Virus record (IMG/VR): IMGVR_UViG_3300044956_000267
Span: 1-25,503 of that record
Source of the DNA: a virus
Reading direction: 5' to 3' (one strand)
Length of the DNA: 25,503 nt
In this document: piece by piece, positions 7,485-14,739 of the stretch
Position numbering within the stretch: position 1 is the first letter of the stretch
Layout: the number at the start of each line of letters is the position of its first letter
Made by a program: the position numbers and the translations under genes
The notes under the pieces: generated by a model
The model's input: the letters and a program-made list of their open reading frames with translations, nothing else
The model's database searches: none
Told to the model about the DNA's origin: nothing

Positions 7485-8489
7485 CTACTTCTCTGAGGCT
7501 TCCACGATAGCGGCGAGCATTTCTTCCTTGCTCATGTTTTGGTAGCCCTTGATGTCCATGTCGTCACAAATCACGCGAAGGTCGCGCAACTTCATGGAAG
7601 CGAGCACATCAGGATTCAGTTCGTCGTCGCTGTCCTTCTTGTCTGGCTTGTCTGGCTCTTGGGCAAACTGTTCGTTCAGAATGCCTTTGATGAGAACCTT
7701 CGCGTCGTCGTCCACATCCAGTTTCCACGATTCCGCAATCTCCTGCAACCAGTCTGGCTTGTGCTTCGCAGTCCATTCCAGTTCTGCCAGCGAGTAGTTT
7801 TCGCGGATGGTTTCGTCGGGAAACATGGTGTCGTAGGTGGGCTTCGGAGGTGCCGCCGTTGCCGTGGACTTGCCCGTTGCTACCAACTGGCGCTTGCGGG
7901 GCTGTTCGTCCTCGTCATCGTCGTCTTCATCCGTGTCAATGTCGTCGTCGTCCATGGTGGGCTTGGAAGGCTTGTCTGCTTCGCCCTCCCCCAACGCCGC
8001 TTCACGGGCTGTGATGAGCACTTGTTCCAAGTCCAGAAGTTCGTACTTGGAAAGATTCAGTCTGGAGGGGCCGTCTGGCGTCACATCGTAAGTCGTGTCC
8101 AGCCGTTCACCATGCTTCTGCAACTCGTAGTTGCGGTCGGTCATGGTGCCGAACTTGTCGTACTTGATGATGAGGCTGTTCGCGGCGGTCTTTGCCAACT
8201 TCAGGGGAATCACCCTGTCAGTCTCAATGTCTACCGCGTTTGCCAAGTAGCGGAACGATGGCTTGGCACCGTCGGGGAGAACTTCGCCCGATGCCATGGG
8301 CACGAATGTCCGCGATTCGTCGTTCCAGTATTCGTAGTAGCCGAACCACTCTTCGGGTTCCGTGAGAAACCGAACCGTGATGCCTTCCGCTGGCACATTC
8401 TTGATGAAAGAACTGCCAGAGCCGCCGCCCTTCTTCAGTGAATCTTTCAGGGCTTTGATGTTGCCCATCTTTCTTGCGCTGAGTTTCAT
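7485..8489 (-). CDS. Phage ssDNA-binding protein with C-terminal Rho_N-like domain
   Basis: The 334-residue protein has the look of phage SSB proteins: a basic start 'MKLSARKMGNIKALKDSLKKGGG', then a beta-rich core with 'GITVRFLTEPEEWFGYYEYW', 'FRYLANAVDIETDRVIPLKL', 'GTMTDRNYELQKHG' and 'TTYDVTPD'. A very acidic linker near residues 180-195 follows, then a C-terminal segment 'MKLRDLRVICDDMDIKGYQNM' that resembles Rho N-terminal/SAP domains. It would coat ssDNA during replication, with the acidic part recruiting partners. No zinc ligands like those of T4 gp32 are visible. ATG 8489 has AGGAGG nine bases upstream and follows a near-consensus promoter, fitting high expression. Confidence 0.72.
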   Translation of the reverse strand: MKLSARKMGNIKALKDSLKKGGGSGSSFIKNVPAEGITVRFLTEPEEWFGYYEYWNDESRTFVPMASGEVLPDGAKPSFRYLANAVDIETDRVIPLKLAKTAANSLIIKYDKFGTMTDRNYELQKHGERLDTTYDVTPDGPSRLNLSKYELLDLEQVLITAREAALGEGEADKPSKPTMDDDDIDTDEDDDDEDEQPRKRQLVATGKSTATAAPPKPTYDTMFPDETIRENYSLAELEWTAKHKPDWLQEIAESWKLDVDDDAKVLIKGILNEQFAQEPDKPDKKDSDDELNPDVLASMKLRDLRVICDDMDIKGYQNMSKEEMLAAIVEASEK

Positions 8490-8520
8490 GTTGGTGAACC
8501 TCCTAGGTTCTGTCATTGAC

Positions 8521-8549
8521 ACGATAGGCGCATTGACCCACGGTGTCAA
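8521..8549 (-). promoter_or_regulatory. Sigma-70-type promoter for the ssDNA-binding gene
   Basis: On the minus strand a perfect TTGACA (8549-8544) is followed after exactly 17 bases by TATCGT (8526-8521). Transcription would begin near 8514, leaving a leader of about 25 bases with AGGAGG before ATG 8489. This is the clearest promoter I can see in the window. It implies recognition by the host vegetative sigma factor. Confidence 0.72.
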
Positions 8550-8681
8550 GGAATAGGATAAGTGAGGGGGTTTCGCCCCTTCCCACACGGTCAGTCATGT
8601 CGTTCCGCACAACTAACCTATGAGTTGGGGACAACAGCGCCACGCTCAAAAGGATAAAGCGGGCACCCCCTCATGCTGTCG

Positions 8682-9002
8682 TTACGAACCTGAACGCGCG
8701 CCGTTACTGGTAAAGAATGCGCGTCTCTTGATACGGGGTCGGCGCTTTTTTTCCCGATTGACGATGCGCCTGCGTTCCCGAGGCGTCTTGCCACCGTACA
8801 CGCCATAATCCAGTTCATTGAGACGAAGTGCGTAGTCCAAACACTGCTTCCGAACCGCGCACTTCTTGCAGATTTGAACAGCCTGCTTGTACTCGCGCCA
8901 CGCTACCTGACCGCGCACAATGAGAGGAAAGAACACATCCTTGTCAATGTTGCGGCACTTGGCGCGTTCCATCCACGGTTCAGGCTTACAGAGCAGAATC
9001 AT
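8682..9002 (-). CDS. WhiB-family Fe-S transcriptional regulator
   Basis: The 106-residue protein has the complete WhiB pattern: C16, then C45-x2-C48-x5-C54, with 'DVFFP' after the first cysteine, 'DYALRLN', and the turn 'GVYGGKTPRERRR' at 67-79. A strongly basic C-terminal tail should contact DNA. It is the second WhiB in the window and, unlike the first, has no extra cysteines between the first ligand and the CxxC. ATG 9002 has an AAGGAG site, and the gene overlaps its upstream neighbour by 17 bases. About 190 bases holding the ssDNA-binding gene promoter follow its stop. Confidence 0.88.
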   Translation of the reverse strand: MILLCKPEPWMERAKCRNIDKDVFFPLIVRGQVAWREYKQAVQICKKCAVRKQCLDYALRLNELDYGVYGGKTPRERRRIVNREKKRRPRIKRRAFFTSNGARSGS

Positions 9003-9282
9003 CGGTGTCTCCTTCGTCGGTGTTCCATTGGTGTTTAGACATGAAGTCGTTCCACTCCTGTTGTGTTGGTGACGAGTTGAGAATGCCTGCCCACCAATCG
9101 TCGCTTTCCGAAGTGGCGGTGGAAACCTGAACATACTGCTCAATCGCACCGAAGACTGTCTTTAGCAACGCTGGATGAAGCGTCGTATTAGACACGAGAA
9201 TCTTGCCAAGTGCGTTAGCAAGCGCGTTGGCTACCTCTTGCCACGATGGTAGGTCAGATGGTGTGGGTGTGGGTGTTTTCAT
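8986..9282 (-). CDS. Hypothetical protein
   Basis: This 98-residue product has a Thr/Pro-rich start, a helical segment 'WQEVANALANALGKILV', and an acidic C-terminal end. I do not recognise it. ATG 9282 is supported by AGGAGA eight bases upstream, and that start lies within the end of the upstream gene (29-base overlap). It sits between an HNH endonuclease region and the second whiB and is probably cotranscribed with both. Confidence 0.6.
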   Translation of the reverse strand: MKTPTPTPSDLPSWQEVANALANALGKILVSNTTLHPALLKTVFGAIEQYVQVSTATSESDDWWAGILNSSPTQQEWNDFMSKHQWNTDEGDTDDSAL

Positions 9283-9505
9283 TGGTGTTGTCTCCTGATG
9301 ATAATGGCTTTGGCTGTGCTGACACATTCACGACTTCTACATACGACTCGCCTAAGTCAGATTCCAGATACATGAGATGGTGGACTTCTTCTATCACGAA
9401 ATCGCGCTTACCTGCGATGGTGCGCACTCCACTAGGCAGAATAAGCCGAACAACGATTGATTCGTCAGGATTGATAACTTCTCCTTTGCTTGGTATTGAC
9501 ATCAT
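9254..9505 (-). CDS. Hypothetical protein
   Basis: The 83-residue product has a beta-rich centre ('ESIVVRLILPSGVRTIAG', then 'FVIEEVHHLMYLESD') and an Asn/Thr-rich tail. Function unknown. No good ribosome-binding site precedes ATG 9505 or ATG 9502. A TTG at 9529 directly after the HNH stop could instead restart translation. It overlaps the next gene by 29 bases. Confidence 0.5.
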   Translation of the reverse strand: MMSIPSKGEVINPDESIVVRLILPSGVRTIAGKRDFVIEEVHHLMYLESDLGESYVEVVNVSAQPKPLSSGDNTNENTHTHTI

Positions 9506-9529
9506 ACATTCGTATTGGCGCCAGTGCAA

Positions 9530-9814
9530 CTACCGATACGCCACTCCACGGCGCGTGTTTTCTTCCATGGTCGCTGGCTCCAAATGCGAAGGGCGCACAC
9601 AGGCGCGATTACGGCACAAATGGTCAATGGCAACATCGGGAGGCAGGTCGCCGTTCTTGACAGTCCAAATCCAGCGGTGTGCCCGATACTTGCACCCACG
9701 GTGCTTGAACTCACCGTATCCATGGGGGTCGCGCCTACCCGCCCACACCCAGCATTCCCCCTCTACACGCACATGGCGCTTGAAGTTGTCTAGTTCGCGC
9801 CTAGTTGCTCTCAT
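9530..9814 (-). CDS. HNH endonuclease (homing-type)
   Basis: The 94-residue protein shows the compact phage HNH pattern: 'CWVWAG' (21-26), 'GYGEF', 'AHRWIW' (45-50), then 'IDHLCRNRACVRPSHLEP' (63-80) with D64-H65, paired cysteines and H77. Such stand-alone enzymes nick or cut DNA and are often mobile genes that sit between phage genes. Its start overlaps the upstream gene by 14 bases, so it is integrated into the operon without an obvious insertion scar. Confidence 0.85.
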   Translation of the reverse strand: MRATRRELDNFKRHVRVEGECWVWAGRRDPHGYGEFKHRGCKYRAHRWIWTVKNGDLPPDVAIDHLCRNRACVRPSHLEPATMEENTRRGVAYR

Positions 9815-10094
9815 CTAGGTTGATTGCATCTAGGTCAATCCCCAAGTGTTTGAACAGCCACTCAAAAATGTCGTTCACTTGGGAAAACAAAATCGCCTGT
9901 TGCATGAGCATGGCGGTCAGTTGCTCTATGCGGTCTAGCACGGCTAGAAAGGATTCGGATGTAAGTTCCACCATCTCGGCGGGGTCTAGTTGTTCATCCC
10001 GAATGGAAAGTTCACGAGCGCGTTCCACCTGACCGCGAATGGAATCGCACAACTCGTCAAAGTTGCGCGGGGTGGTCGTGTACTCAATGCCCAT
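9801..10094 (-). CDS. Hypothetical helical protein
   Basis: The 97-residue protein is acidic and mostly helical ('FDELCDSIRGQVERAREL', 'SFLAVLDRIEQLTAMLMQQ', 'IFEWLFKHLGIDLD'). No family is recognised. ATG 10094 lies just downstream of a GC-rich hairpin that closes the lysozyme-like gene. The ribosome-binding site is weak. Confidence 0.58.
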   Translation of the reverse strand: MGIEYTTTPRNFDELCDSIRGQVERARELSIRDEQLDPAEMVELTSESFLAVLDRIEQLTAMLMQQAILFSQVNDIFEWLFKHLGIDLDAINLDESN

Positions 10095-10119
10095 CTAGCC
10101 CAACAATAGCAGTAGTCTC

Positions 10120-10137
10120 GGTGCGGGCGCGCCCACC
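10120..10137 (-). terminator. GC-rich hairpin after the lysozyme-like gene
   Basis: The minus strand reads GGTGGGCGCGCCCGCACC, a short stem around a GGGCGCGCCC palindrome, 14 bases after the stop of the gene ending at 10151. There is no T-run, so it would be a U-less terminator at best. Confidence 0.4.
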
Positions 10138-10150
10138 TTCACTCGTGGCG

Positions 10151-10678
10151 TCAGTCGCGCACCATCCACGGTTGCCAGCCGTCGCCGTTGTTCTCTTGGG
10201 CGCTGTACTTGAAGACCGCCAGCCCAGCCGCCAGCGCAACTGAGGGCTGGTACAGGTCAGCGCATCGCACTAGCACTCCATGTGCTTGCAGGTATCCCGT
10301 CGGATAATAACGCGACGGTGAGCACCAAAAGCCATTTACTTGGAGCAGTCCGTAACTACCTCCGTTCGGGTCGCCAGCGTTGTACACGGTGGGCAAACAT
10401 CTGGATTCGCGCCAGATTACTGCGTCTAGCGTCAGCAGTTGCTTTTTCTCCCAGCCGACTAGCCGCGCCAGTTGCCACCAATGAGGGCACTTGGCATTGG
10501 CAGGCACCGCCACGGTCGTAGTCGGTGTCACGGTCGTGGTAGTGGAAACCACTGGTCGCCATACTCTTGCGTCATGAAAATGATGTGACGGACTAAGTAC
10601 TTCGTCGCTTCCTGCTCCTAAAAACGCGAACAGAAACGCGAACGCGGCACTCAACCCACTTGCGACTATCCTAGTCAC
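10151..10678 (-). CDS. Secreted lysozyme / transglycosylase-like protein
   Basis: This 175-residue protein starts with a signal-peptide-like segment (residues 1-22) and continues with a Thr/Val-rich linker (43-58). A lysozyme/SLT-like domain follows, with 'WRESRC' placing the likely catalytic glutamate at E91 and 'GGSYGLLQVN' at 106-115. Cysteines at 64, 94 and 119 may form disulfides. It should cleave peptidoglycan outside the membrane, either for lysis or to aid DNA entry. GTG 10678 has AAGGGG upstream. No holin is certain nearby, although a small membrane protein is encoded three genes upstream. Confidence 0.75.
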   Translation of the reverse strand: MTRIVASGLSAAFAFLFAFLGAGSDEVLSPSHHFHDARVWRPVVSTTTTVTPTTTVAVPANAKCPHWWQLARLVGWEKKQLLTLDAVIWRESRCLPTVYNAGDPNGGSYGLLQVNGFWCSPSRYYPTGYLQAHGVLVRCADLYQPSVALAAGLAVFKYSAQENNGDGWQPWMVRD

Positions 10679-10688
10679 AGAACCCCTT

Positions 10689-11075
10689 TCAGCGAGTGAT
10701 TTTCAGGTATGGCTTCGTTGCCACTTCTTTGCTGTTTTCGCTCACCACGGAGATGTCTATCTTGCCGCGTGATACCGCATCCTCTAACGCCTTCTTGTCT
10801 AGCACACGCTTCGTGACTTGTCTCCACAGCGCTTCGGACAGTGCTTTTTCCAGTCCTGCTTCGTTGAACTCCAATCGTGTTGGGCGCACGACCGTCACCT
10901 TGATGGTGTCGTCTTCTTCGCCTACCGTGACCGTCTCCACTTCCTGCCGTTCCAGCAGTTCGCGGATGCGCTGATGGTTCTCTGTCAGTTGTTCTTCATG
11001 TTTCTCAATCAGCCCCTTCAGGCGGAAATGTTCCTCCGCCAATCGCTTGATTGCTTCGGTTGTGTTGTGTTGCAT
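10689..11075 (-). CDS. Hypothetical coiled-coil protein
   Basis: The 128-residue protein begins with a long charged helix ('AEEHFRLKGLIEKHEEQLTE', continuing with 'RIRELLERQEVE'), predicted coiled coil over about residues 10-50. A beta-like segment and a C-terminal 'ALSEALWRQVTKRVLDKKAL' follow. Family not recognised; it could be a structural or scaffold-like factor. ATG 11075 has GGAGGAG upstream and overlaps the upstream stop as TAATG, so coupling is likely. Confidence 0.62.
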   Translation of the reverse strand: MQHNTTEAIKRLAEEHFRLKGLIEKHEEQLTENHQRIRELLERQEVETVTVGEEDDTIKVTVVRPTRLEFNEAGLEKALSEALWRQVTKRVLDKKALEDAVSRGKIDISVVSENSKEVATKPYLKITR

Positions 11076-11251
11076 TACTTGCTCCTCCGTTTTGTGTTGT
11101 TGGGTTGATACAGTTTTGCGCCGAGACTGAGCGATAGCCAGCACATCGGCGCAGGATGGAGATACTGTCCGATGTCGTAGTCAAAGTAGACACGGGAACC
11201 GCAGTCTGGACAGTTGCTCGCACGCACTACTTGTCGTTGTGATTTTTCCAT
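11075..11251 (-). CDS. Small zinc-ribbon-like protein
   Basis: A 58-residue product with 'NCPDCGS' near residue 15 and a single later cysteine in 'APMCW'; this may be half of a zinc ribbon. Its function is unknown. ATG 11251 is preceded by AAAGGAGGAAG, one of the best ribosome-binding sites in the window. The gene fits tightly between its neighbours, which supports it as real despite its size. Confidence 0.6.
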   Translation of the reverse strand: MEKSQRQVVRASNCPDCGSRVYFDYDIGQYLHPAPMCWLSLSLGAKLYQPNNTKRRSK

Positions 11252-11253
11252 GG

Positions 11254-11472
11254 TTACTTCCTCCTTTGCTTGTTGTGTTTGTTGCCGTCGCTGAAGTGCT
11301 GAAAAGCCGCGCGGATGAACACGGACAGAACCAGTCCGAGAACGATGCCGTACAGCACCCACGAAAGCGTGCTGACCTCATCGCCAACTTTCTCTTCCGC
11401 AGGCAAAAACGCCATGACAATCAGGACTGTCAGCAGTCCACCCGAGAACCACATTCTGTCTTTCGTATTCAT
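11254..11472 (-). CDS. Small two-helix membrane protein (possible holin)
   Basis: The 72-residue protein has two hydrophobic segments, 'GGLLTVLIVMAFL' (about 11-23) and 'LSWVLYGIVLGLVLSVFI' (about 36-53), joined by a short polar turn with both ends charged. That is the size and layout of a class II holin. Its position three genes before the lysozyme-like gene is compatible with a lysis role, but nothing else shows it. ATG 11472 has AAGGGAGGAAG upstream. Confidence 0.6.
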   Translation of the reverse strand: MNTKDRMWFSGGLLTVLIVMAFLPAEEKVGDEVSTLSWVLYGIVLGLVLSVFIRAAFQHFSDGNKHNKQRRK

Positions 11473-11522
11473 CTTCGTCTTCCTCCCTTATGTGTTGTTG
11501 GTGTGTTGCTGGTGTATGAGAC

Positions 11523-11556
11523 GGGGTGGCGGCGCCCGTATGAGCACTTCCACCCC
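11523..11556 (-). repeat. Intergenic hairpin element, copy A
   Basis: On the minus strand GGGGTGG pairs with CCACCCC, and the inner GTGC pairs with GCGC through one G-U wobble, around the loop TCATACGG. It lies 13 bases after the stop of the regulator gene and before the small membrane protein gene. It belongs to the same family as the elements at 14687, 15734, 16098 and 16929. Confidence 0.7.
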
Positions 11557-11569
11557 GCCCTGTGTCTGA

Positions 11570-11797
11570 TTAGGAAATCTTGCTCGTGAAACTTGACAGT
11601 GAGATGCCCAACGCCACACAGAAGCGTTGGAGGGTGTCCATGGACGGTGAGAAGTGACCGCACTCAATGCGGTTCACGGTCTTCCTGTCCACGCCTGCGG
11701 CAGTTGCCAACTCGCCTTGCGTCAGGTTCTGTTCCTCGCGCAAGTCTTGTATCAGTGTCGCAATCCGCTGTCTCAGTTGCTTGTCTTGGTATCGCAT
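11570..11797 (-). CDS. Cro/CI-type helix-turn-helix regulator
   Basis: The 75-residue protein is a single XRE-type HTH domain: 'LREEQNLTQGELATAAGVDR' followed by 'KTVNRIECGHFSPSMDTLQR'. Small proteins of this kind act as repressors or control switches. ATG 11797 has an AGCAGGA site. Hairpins flank the gene on both sides (11837-11867 and 11523-11556), suggesting that its transcript is separated from its neighbours. It is a candidate binder for the palindromic repeats at 17434-17609, although nothing in the sequence proves that. Confidence 0.85.
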   Translation of the reverse strand: MRYQDKQLRQRIATLIQDLREEQNLTQGELATAAGVDRKTVNRIECGHFSPSMDTLQRFCVALGISLSSFTSKIS

Positions 11798-11836
11798 AGT
11801 CCTGCTTTCTTGTTGGGTTGAGTGTGAAACGAACAA

Positions 11837-11867
11837 CGGCGGCACTCCCTTGTGCGAAGTGCCGCCG
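11837..11867 (-). terminator. Hairpin between the unknown 148-residue gene and the HTH gene
   Basis: CGGCGGCACT (11837-11846) is perfectly complementary to AGTGCCGCCG (11858-11867) with an 11-base loop. It lies just after the stop at 11886. No T-run follows. It is unlike the family A-E hairpins in sequence but occupies the same kind of position. Confidence 0.5.
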
Positions 11868-11885
11868 CCATCGTCGTTGTCTGCC

Positions 11886-12332
11886 TTATTCGTCATCGCC
11901 CCACACGGTTGGCCACTCCGCGTTCCATCCGTTGTTGAGCACATCCCACTCTGATGGGTCGGTTCCGTCCACTTCCAGCGCATCCCACACCAACTGCGCG
12001 AACTCTGGCGACAGTCGGCTGGGATTGAGGATGAGACGAATGACTGAACCATCCGTGTTCTGAAGTTCCGCGAACACCTCTTTCGTCTGCCTGTCAATGT
12101 ACTTGACGACGGTGTTTTCGTCGGTGCCACCGAGGATGTCGTCCAGTGCTTGCTGGGCGAAGTTGCAGAGGCGCTTGAGTTCCTGTAGGGAGAACTCTGA
12201 GGCGTTGTCTGCTTCTTCTTGTGGTTCGGGCGCTTCTGTGTCTTCTGCCGCCTCTGGCTGTTCTTCTGGCGGCGTTGGGTCAGGTGCGAACCCGCGTGAC
12301 GGGCGCTTCACCTTCTTCTTCTTCGGTGCCAT
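11886..12332 (-). CDS. Hypothetical acidic protein
   Basis: A 148-residue product with a Lys-rich start ('MAPKKKKVKRP'), a Pro/Glu-rich disordered stretch (about 17-42), then a folded-looking part with 'LQELKRLCNFAQQALDDI' and 'SRLSPEFAQLVWDALEV'. Function unknown. ATG 12332 is preceded by AAAGGAG and a CA-rich leader. A candidate promoter lies just upstream, so this may be the first gene of its own transcript. Confidence 0.65.
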   Translation of the reverse strand: MAPKKKKVKRPSRGFAPDPTPPEEQPEAAEDTEAPEPQEEADNASEFSLQELKRLCNFAQQALDDILGGTDENTVVKYIDRQTKEVFAELQNTDGSVIRLILNPSRLSPEFAQLVWDALEVDGTDPSEWDVLNNGWNAEWPTVWGDDE

Positions 12333-12365
12333 GGTGTTTTCTCCTTTCCATGGTGTTGGTGTGTG

Positions 12366-12395
12366 ATTGTACCTTGTTCGTGTCTTCGTTGCCAG
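12366..12395 (-). promoter_or_regulatory. Candidate sigma-70-type promoter
   Basis: On the minus strand CTGGCA (12395-12390) is followed after 18 bases by TACAAT (12371-12366), a close match to the -10 consensus. It lies in the 70-base gap downstream of the VWA gene and would drive the 148-residue gene starting at 12332. Confidence 0.5.
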
Positions 12396-12402
12396 TACCT
12401 CC

Positions 12403-14646
12403 TTATTGCCGCATTGCCACCGCCCTGATTACTTCTCGCCCAATCACCTTGGCGATTTCACGGCAGTTAGGTGCCTGTACCAAGTGGGCGTGCCCGCAGT
12501 TGGTGCGCCAAGGTTCATGCGGGTTGTGAGGGGACTGATGGAAGTTGCTGTACTGCCACTTATTTGCATGACTGTACGACTCTGGCAACTGGATGAGGAA
12601 GGACGACGCTCCACCACTACGGGTCGCGTTGTACACCGCCTTACAGAGGTCGCCGTCTATTGTCCACTGCCCGTCGGTGATGGAAAACAGCAACTTGTGC
12701 TTCGCTTCGCTCTTGGCGAGCATACGCAAGGCAATGGAAAGCGCCGTCGTGGGATGAGTGCCACCCTTGCCCTCAAAGAGAGCGAACTGCCCTAACCCAA
12801 CCTTTTCATCGCTGGAATAGAGCGGTGTGGCTGCGTTGTTGTATCCGATGACCGAGCACGGAATGTCTTGTGTCTGACACGCATACTTGATTGCCCACAT
12901 CGCCGCACACGCCTCCGACATGACTGTGCCCCACGCATTCGCTATACCGCTCTTGGGGTCAAACTGAGTGGGGATGTAGGAATCCATGCTTGACGAGCGG
13001 TCAAGAAGAATGACCACTTCGGCATCGGGGCGGTCGTCGCCATCATCCACCCATTCGTCAAAGAAGTCGGTGCTGAGGCCGCGACTGGTGGCGTGCTTCA
13101 GGGCATTCAGGCGCCCAACGAACGAGCCGCGCTCCCACTGGTTGTCCGTGTCAGCACGCAAGCGTTGGAGGGCGCTTGACAAGTTGGTGGCAAGCACCCG
13201 CTCGTTGGCAGAAGTTCCCCTCTTGCCGTTGTCGTTGAGACGATTGCGCCAGAACCGCTCGTCCGAAATCTTTTCGGCAACGGCATTGACCGAGTTCAGA
13301 GTGGACTTGGCGTCTTTGAGCATTTCATCCTTCGCGCTCTTCAGCAAGTCCTTGGCTTGGTCATACGCATCGTCGTAAGGCGAAGAGTTGCTCTCTTGAC
13401 TGCTACCCTGCTTCTTGTCGTCGTTGGAGTCGGTGTGGCGGCGCCCCGACTGAGACTGGTCGCTGTCAGTCTCATCGTCAGCATCACCATCGCCGTCGCC
13501 CTCGCCGTCTTCGTCGGCGTCTTCGTCGTCGTCGCTGTCTTCACCAGCGCCAACGCCGTCGCCCTCGGTGTCTTCATCGTCGTCGCTGTCGTCGCTTCCG
13601 ACACCGCCACCGCTCTCGCCGTCTTCTTTCTCGTCTTCGGCATCGCTGTCATCTATGGCAGGTTGCTGGTCTTCGGCGTCTCGGCTGTCGCCGTCGCGCT
13701 TGCCCTGCGTCCAGTTGCCGTGAGGGCCAGTGGGATTTTCGGGCACGAAACCCTGATGCGGGTCTAACTTCTCCATCAACTTGGCGAACTCAACGACAAT
13801 CGCGGTCGCCTCGCTGTGTTGCTTGGGGGCAAGCGTGAGACGGCGGTACTTGCCAATCAACTCTTCGGCACGAGCCAAATCCTTGTGGCTGAACTTGGCA
13901 GCAAGGGTTGGGGAGAGGATGAACTTGGCAACGAACGCATCACGCAAGGACTTGCGCAAACTCTTGGGCAAGAACTTGCGCCCGTACACGAGCAAGTAGT
14001 TCGCGGCTATCTTGTTGTTCTGGGCGTTGACCGACTCTTGGATGTCCGAACTCGTGGTGCCGCTGCACGCCGCCGTGATGTACTTCGCAACTGCGGCGGC
14101 GAACCAGTGATGAGACTGGGGGAACTTCGCCACGAACAGCGTCTCAATGCGCTGGTCTTCCAAGAGGTTGAACGCCGTACGCACATACTTGATGTCTACG
14201 GTGCCCGCTATGGCATTATGCCTTGAAGTGTGCGAGTGCGCTTCTATCCGCTTCCACAACTTGCCGTTGATACGAGGGCTGTACAAGACATGGGCAAGTT
14301 CGTGATAGTTCAGCCCTCTGAACCAAGCCAGCCTGCTCAGGATTTCTTCGTGCGACCGTCGTGTTGAGAACGCCCCGCCGCCCCTAGCAAGCACATCTAC
14401 CGCGAAGATGTCCTTGAGGGCGAAGTTGGAGAACCAAATGGTTGAGCCATCGGTCATGGCGGGCGCGTTGATGCTCAACCCCGCCGCTGGGTTGGCAATG
14501 TCCGTTCTCACACTGCGCCCCGCCAGCACGCTGTTCACGCGCGTGAAGAGGGAGAGCAGTGCTTCCACAAGTGTCCCCGTGGAAATCTGTTGAGGGTCGT
14601 CCGTCCATTCGGTCGGTTCAGCCGCACCTACCTTGGGATACCGCAT
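12403..14646 (-). CDS. VWA-domain protein with N-terminal HExxH metallopeptidase-like region (CobT-like)
   Basis: The 747-residue protein has an HExxH motif at 115-119 ('YHELAHVLYSP'), a helical region, and a long Asp/Glu/Gly/Ser linker over about 320-405. At the C terminus is a von Willebrand A domain with a full MIDAS: D549, S551 and S553 in 'DRSSS', a Thr near 630 and 'ITDG' near 656-659. VWA proteins of this layout work with MoxR/CobS-type AAA+ ATPases in insertion of metals or remodelling of target proteins. Such an ATPase is encoded immediately upstream. The acidic linker resembles that of CobT, while the HExxH part suggests a metal-dependent peptidase or a structural zinc site. ATG 14646 is preceded by GAAAGG and the ACGAATACC leader. 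Confidence 0.8.
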   Translation of the reverse strand: MRYPKVGAAEPTEWTDDPQQISTGTLVEALLSLFTRVNSVLAGRSVRTDIANPAAGLSINAPAMTDGSTIWFSNFALKDIFAVDVLARGGGAFSTRRSHEEILSRLAWFRGLNYHELAHVLYSPRINGKLWKRIEAHSHTSRHNAIAGTVDIKYVRTAFNLLEDQRIETLFVAKFPQSHHWFAAAVAKYITAACSGTTSSDIQESVNAQNNKIAANYLLVYGRKFLPKSLRKSLRDAFVAKFILSPTLAAKFSHKDLARAEELIGKYRRLTLAPKQHSEATAIVVEFAKLMEKLDPHQGFVPENPTGPHGNWTQGKRDGDSRDAEDQQPAIDDSDAEDEKEDGESGGGVGSDDSDDDEDTEGDGVGAGEDSDDDEDADEDGEGDGDGDADDETDSDQSQSGRRHTDSNDDKKQGSSQESNSSPYDDAYDQAKDLLKSAKDEMLKDAKSTLNSVNAVAEKISDERFWRNRLNDNGKRGTSANERVLATNLSSALQRLRADTDNQWERGSFVGRLNALKHATSRGLSTDFFDEWVDDGDDRPDAEVVILLDRSSSMDSYIPTQFDPKSGIANAWGTVMSEACAAMWAIKYACQTQDIPCSVIGYNNAATPLYSSDEKVGLGQFALFEGKGGTHPTTALSIALRMLAKSEAKHKLLFSITDGQWTIDGDLCKAVYNATRSGGASSFLIQLPESYSHANKWQYSNFHQSPHNPHEPWRTNCGHAHLVQAPNCREIAKVIGREVIRAVAMRQ

Positions 14647-14667
14647 TGTGAGTAAGCCTTTCGTTCG

Positions 14668-14681
14668 GGTATTCGTGGATG
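14668..14681 (-). promoter_or_regulatory. Start-associated leader motif, copy 1
   Basis: The minus strand reads CATCCACGAATACC, directly after hairpin copy B and 22 bases before ATG 14646. The same 14-mer occurs in front of the next three upstream genes. Confidence 0.7.
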
Positions 14682-14686
14682 TGAGC

Positions 14687-14722
14687 GGTGGTGGCGGCGC
14701 TTTTGTGAGCACCACCACCACC
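14687..14722 (-). repeat. Intergenic hairpin element, copy B
   Basis: The minus-strand RNA pairs GGTGGTGGTGGTGC with GCGCCGCCACCACC (14 pairs, two of them G-U) around the loop TCACAAAA. The same arms on the plus strand would give A-C mismatches, so the structure favours minus-strand RNA. It starts 17 bases after the stop of the MoxR gene. Confidence 0.8.
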
Positions 14723-14739
14723 GTATTCGCATTGGATGA

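Noticed and set aside
7539-8441. Plus-strand frame of 300 residues
   Set aside because: Antisense shadow of the ssDNA-binding gene; no ribosome-binding site or recognisable domain.
13357-13767. Plus-strand hydrophobic frame of 136 residues resembling a membrane protein
   Set aside because: It is the antisense of the Asp/Glu-rich linker of the VWA protein; GAC/GAG-type codons read backwards give Val/Leu/Ala.
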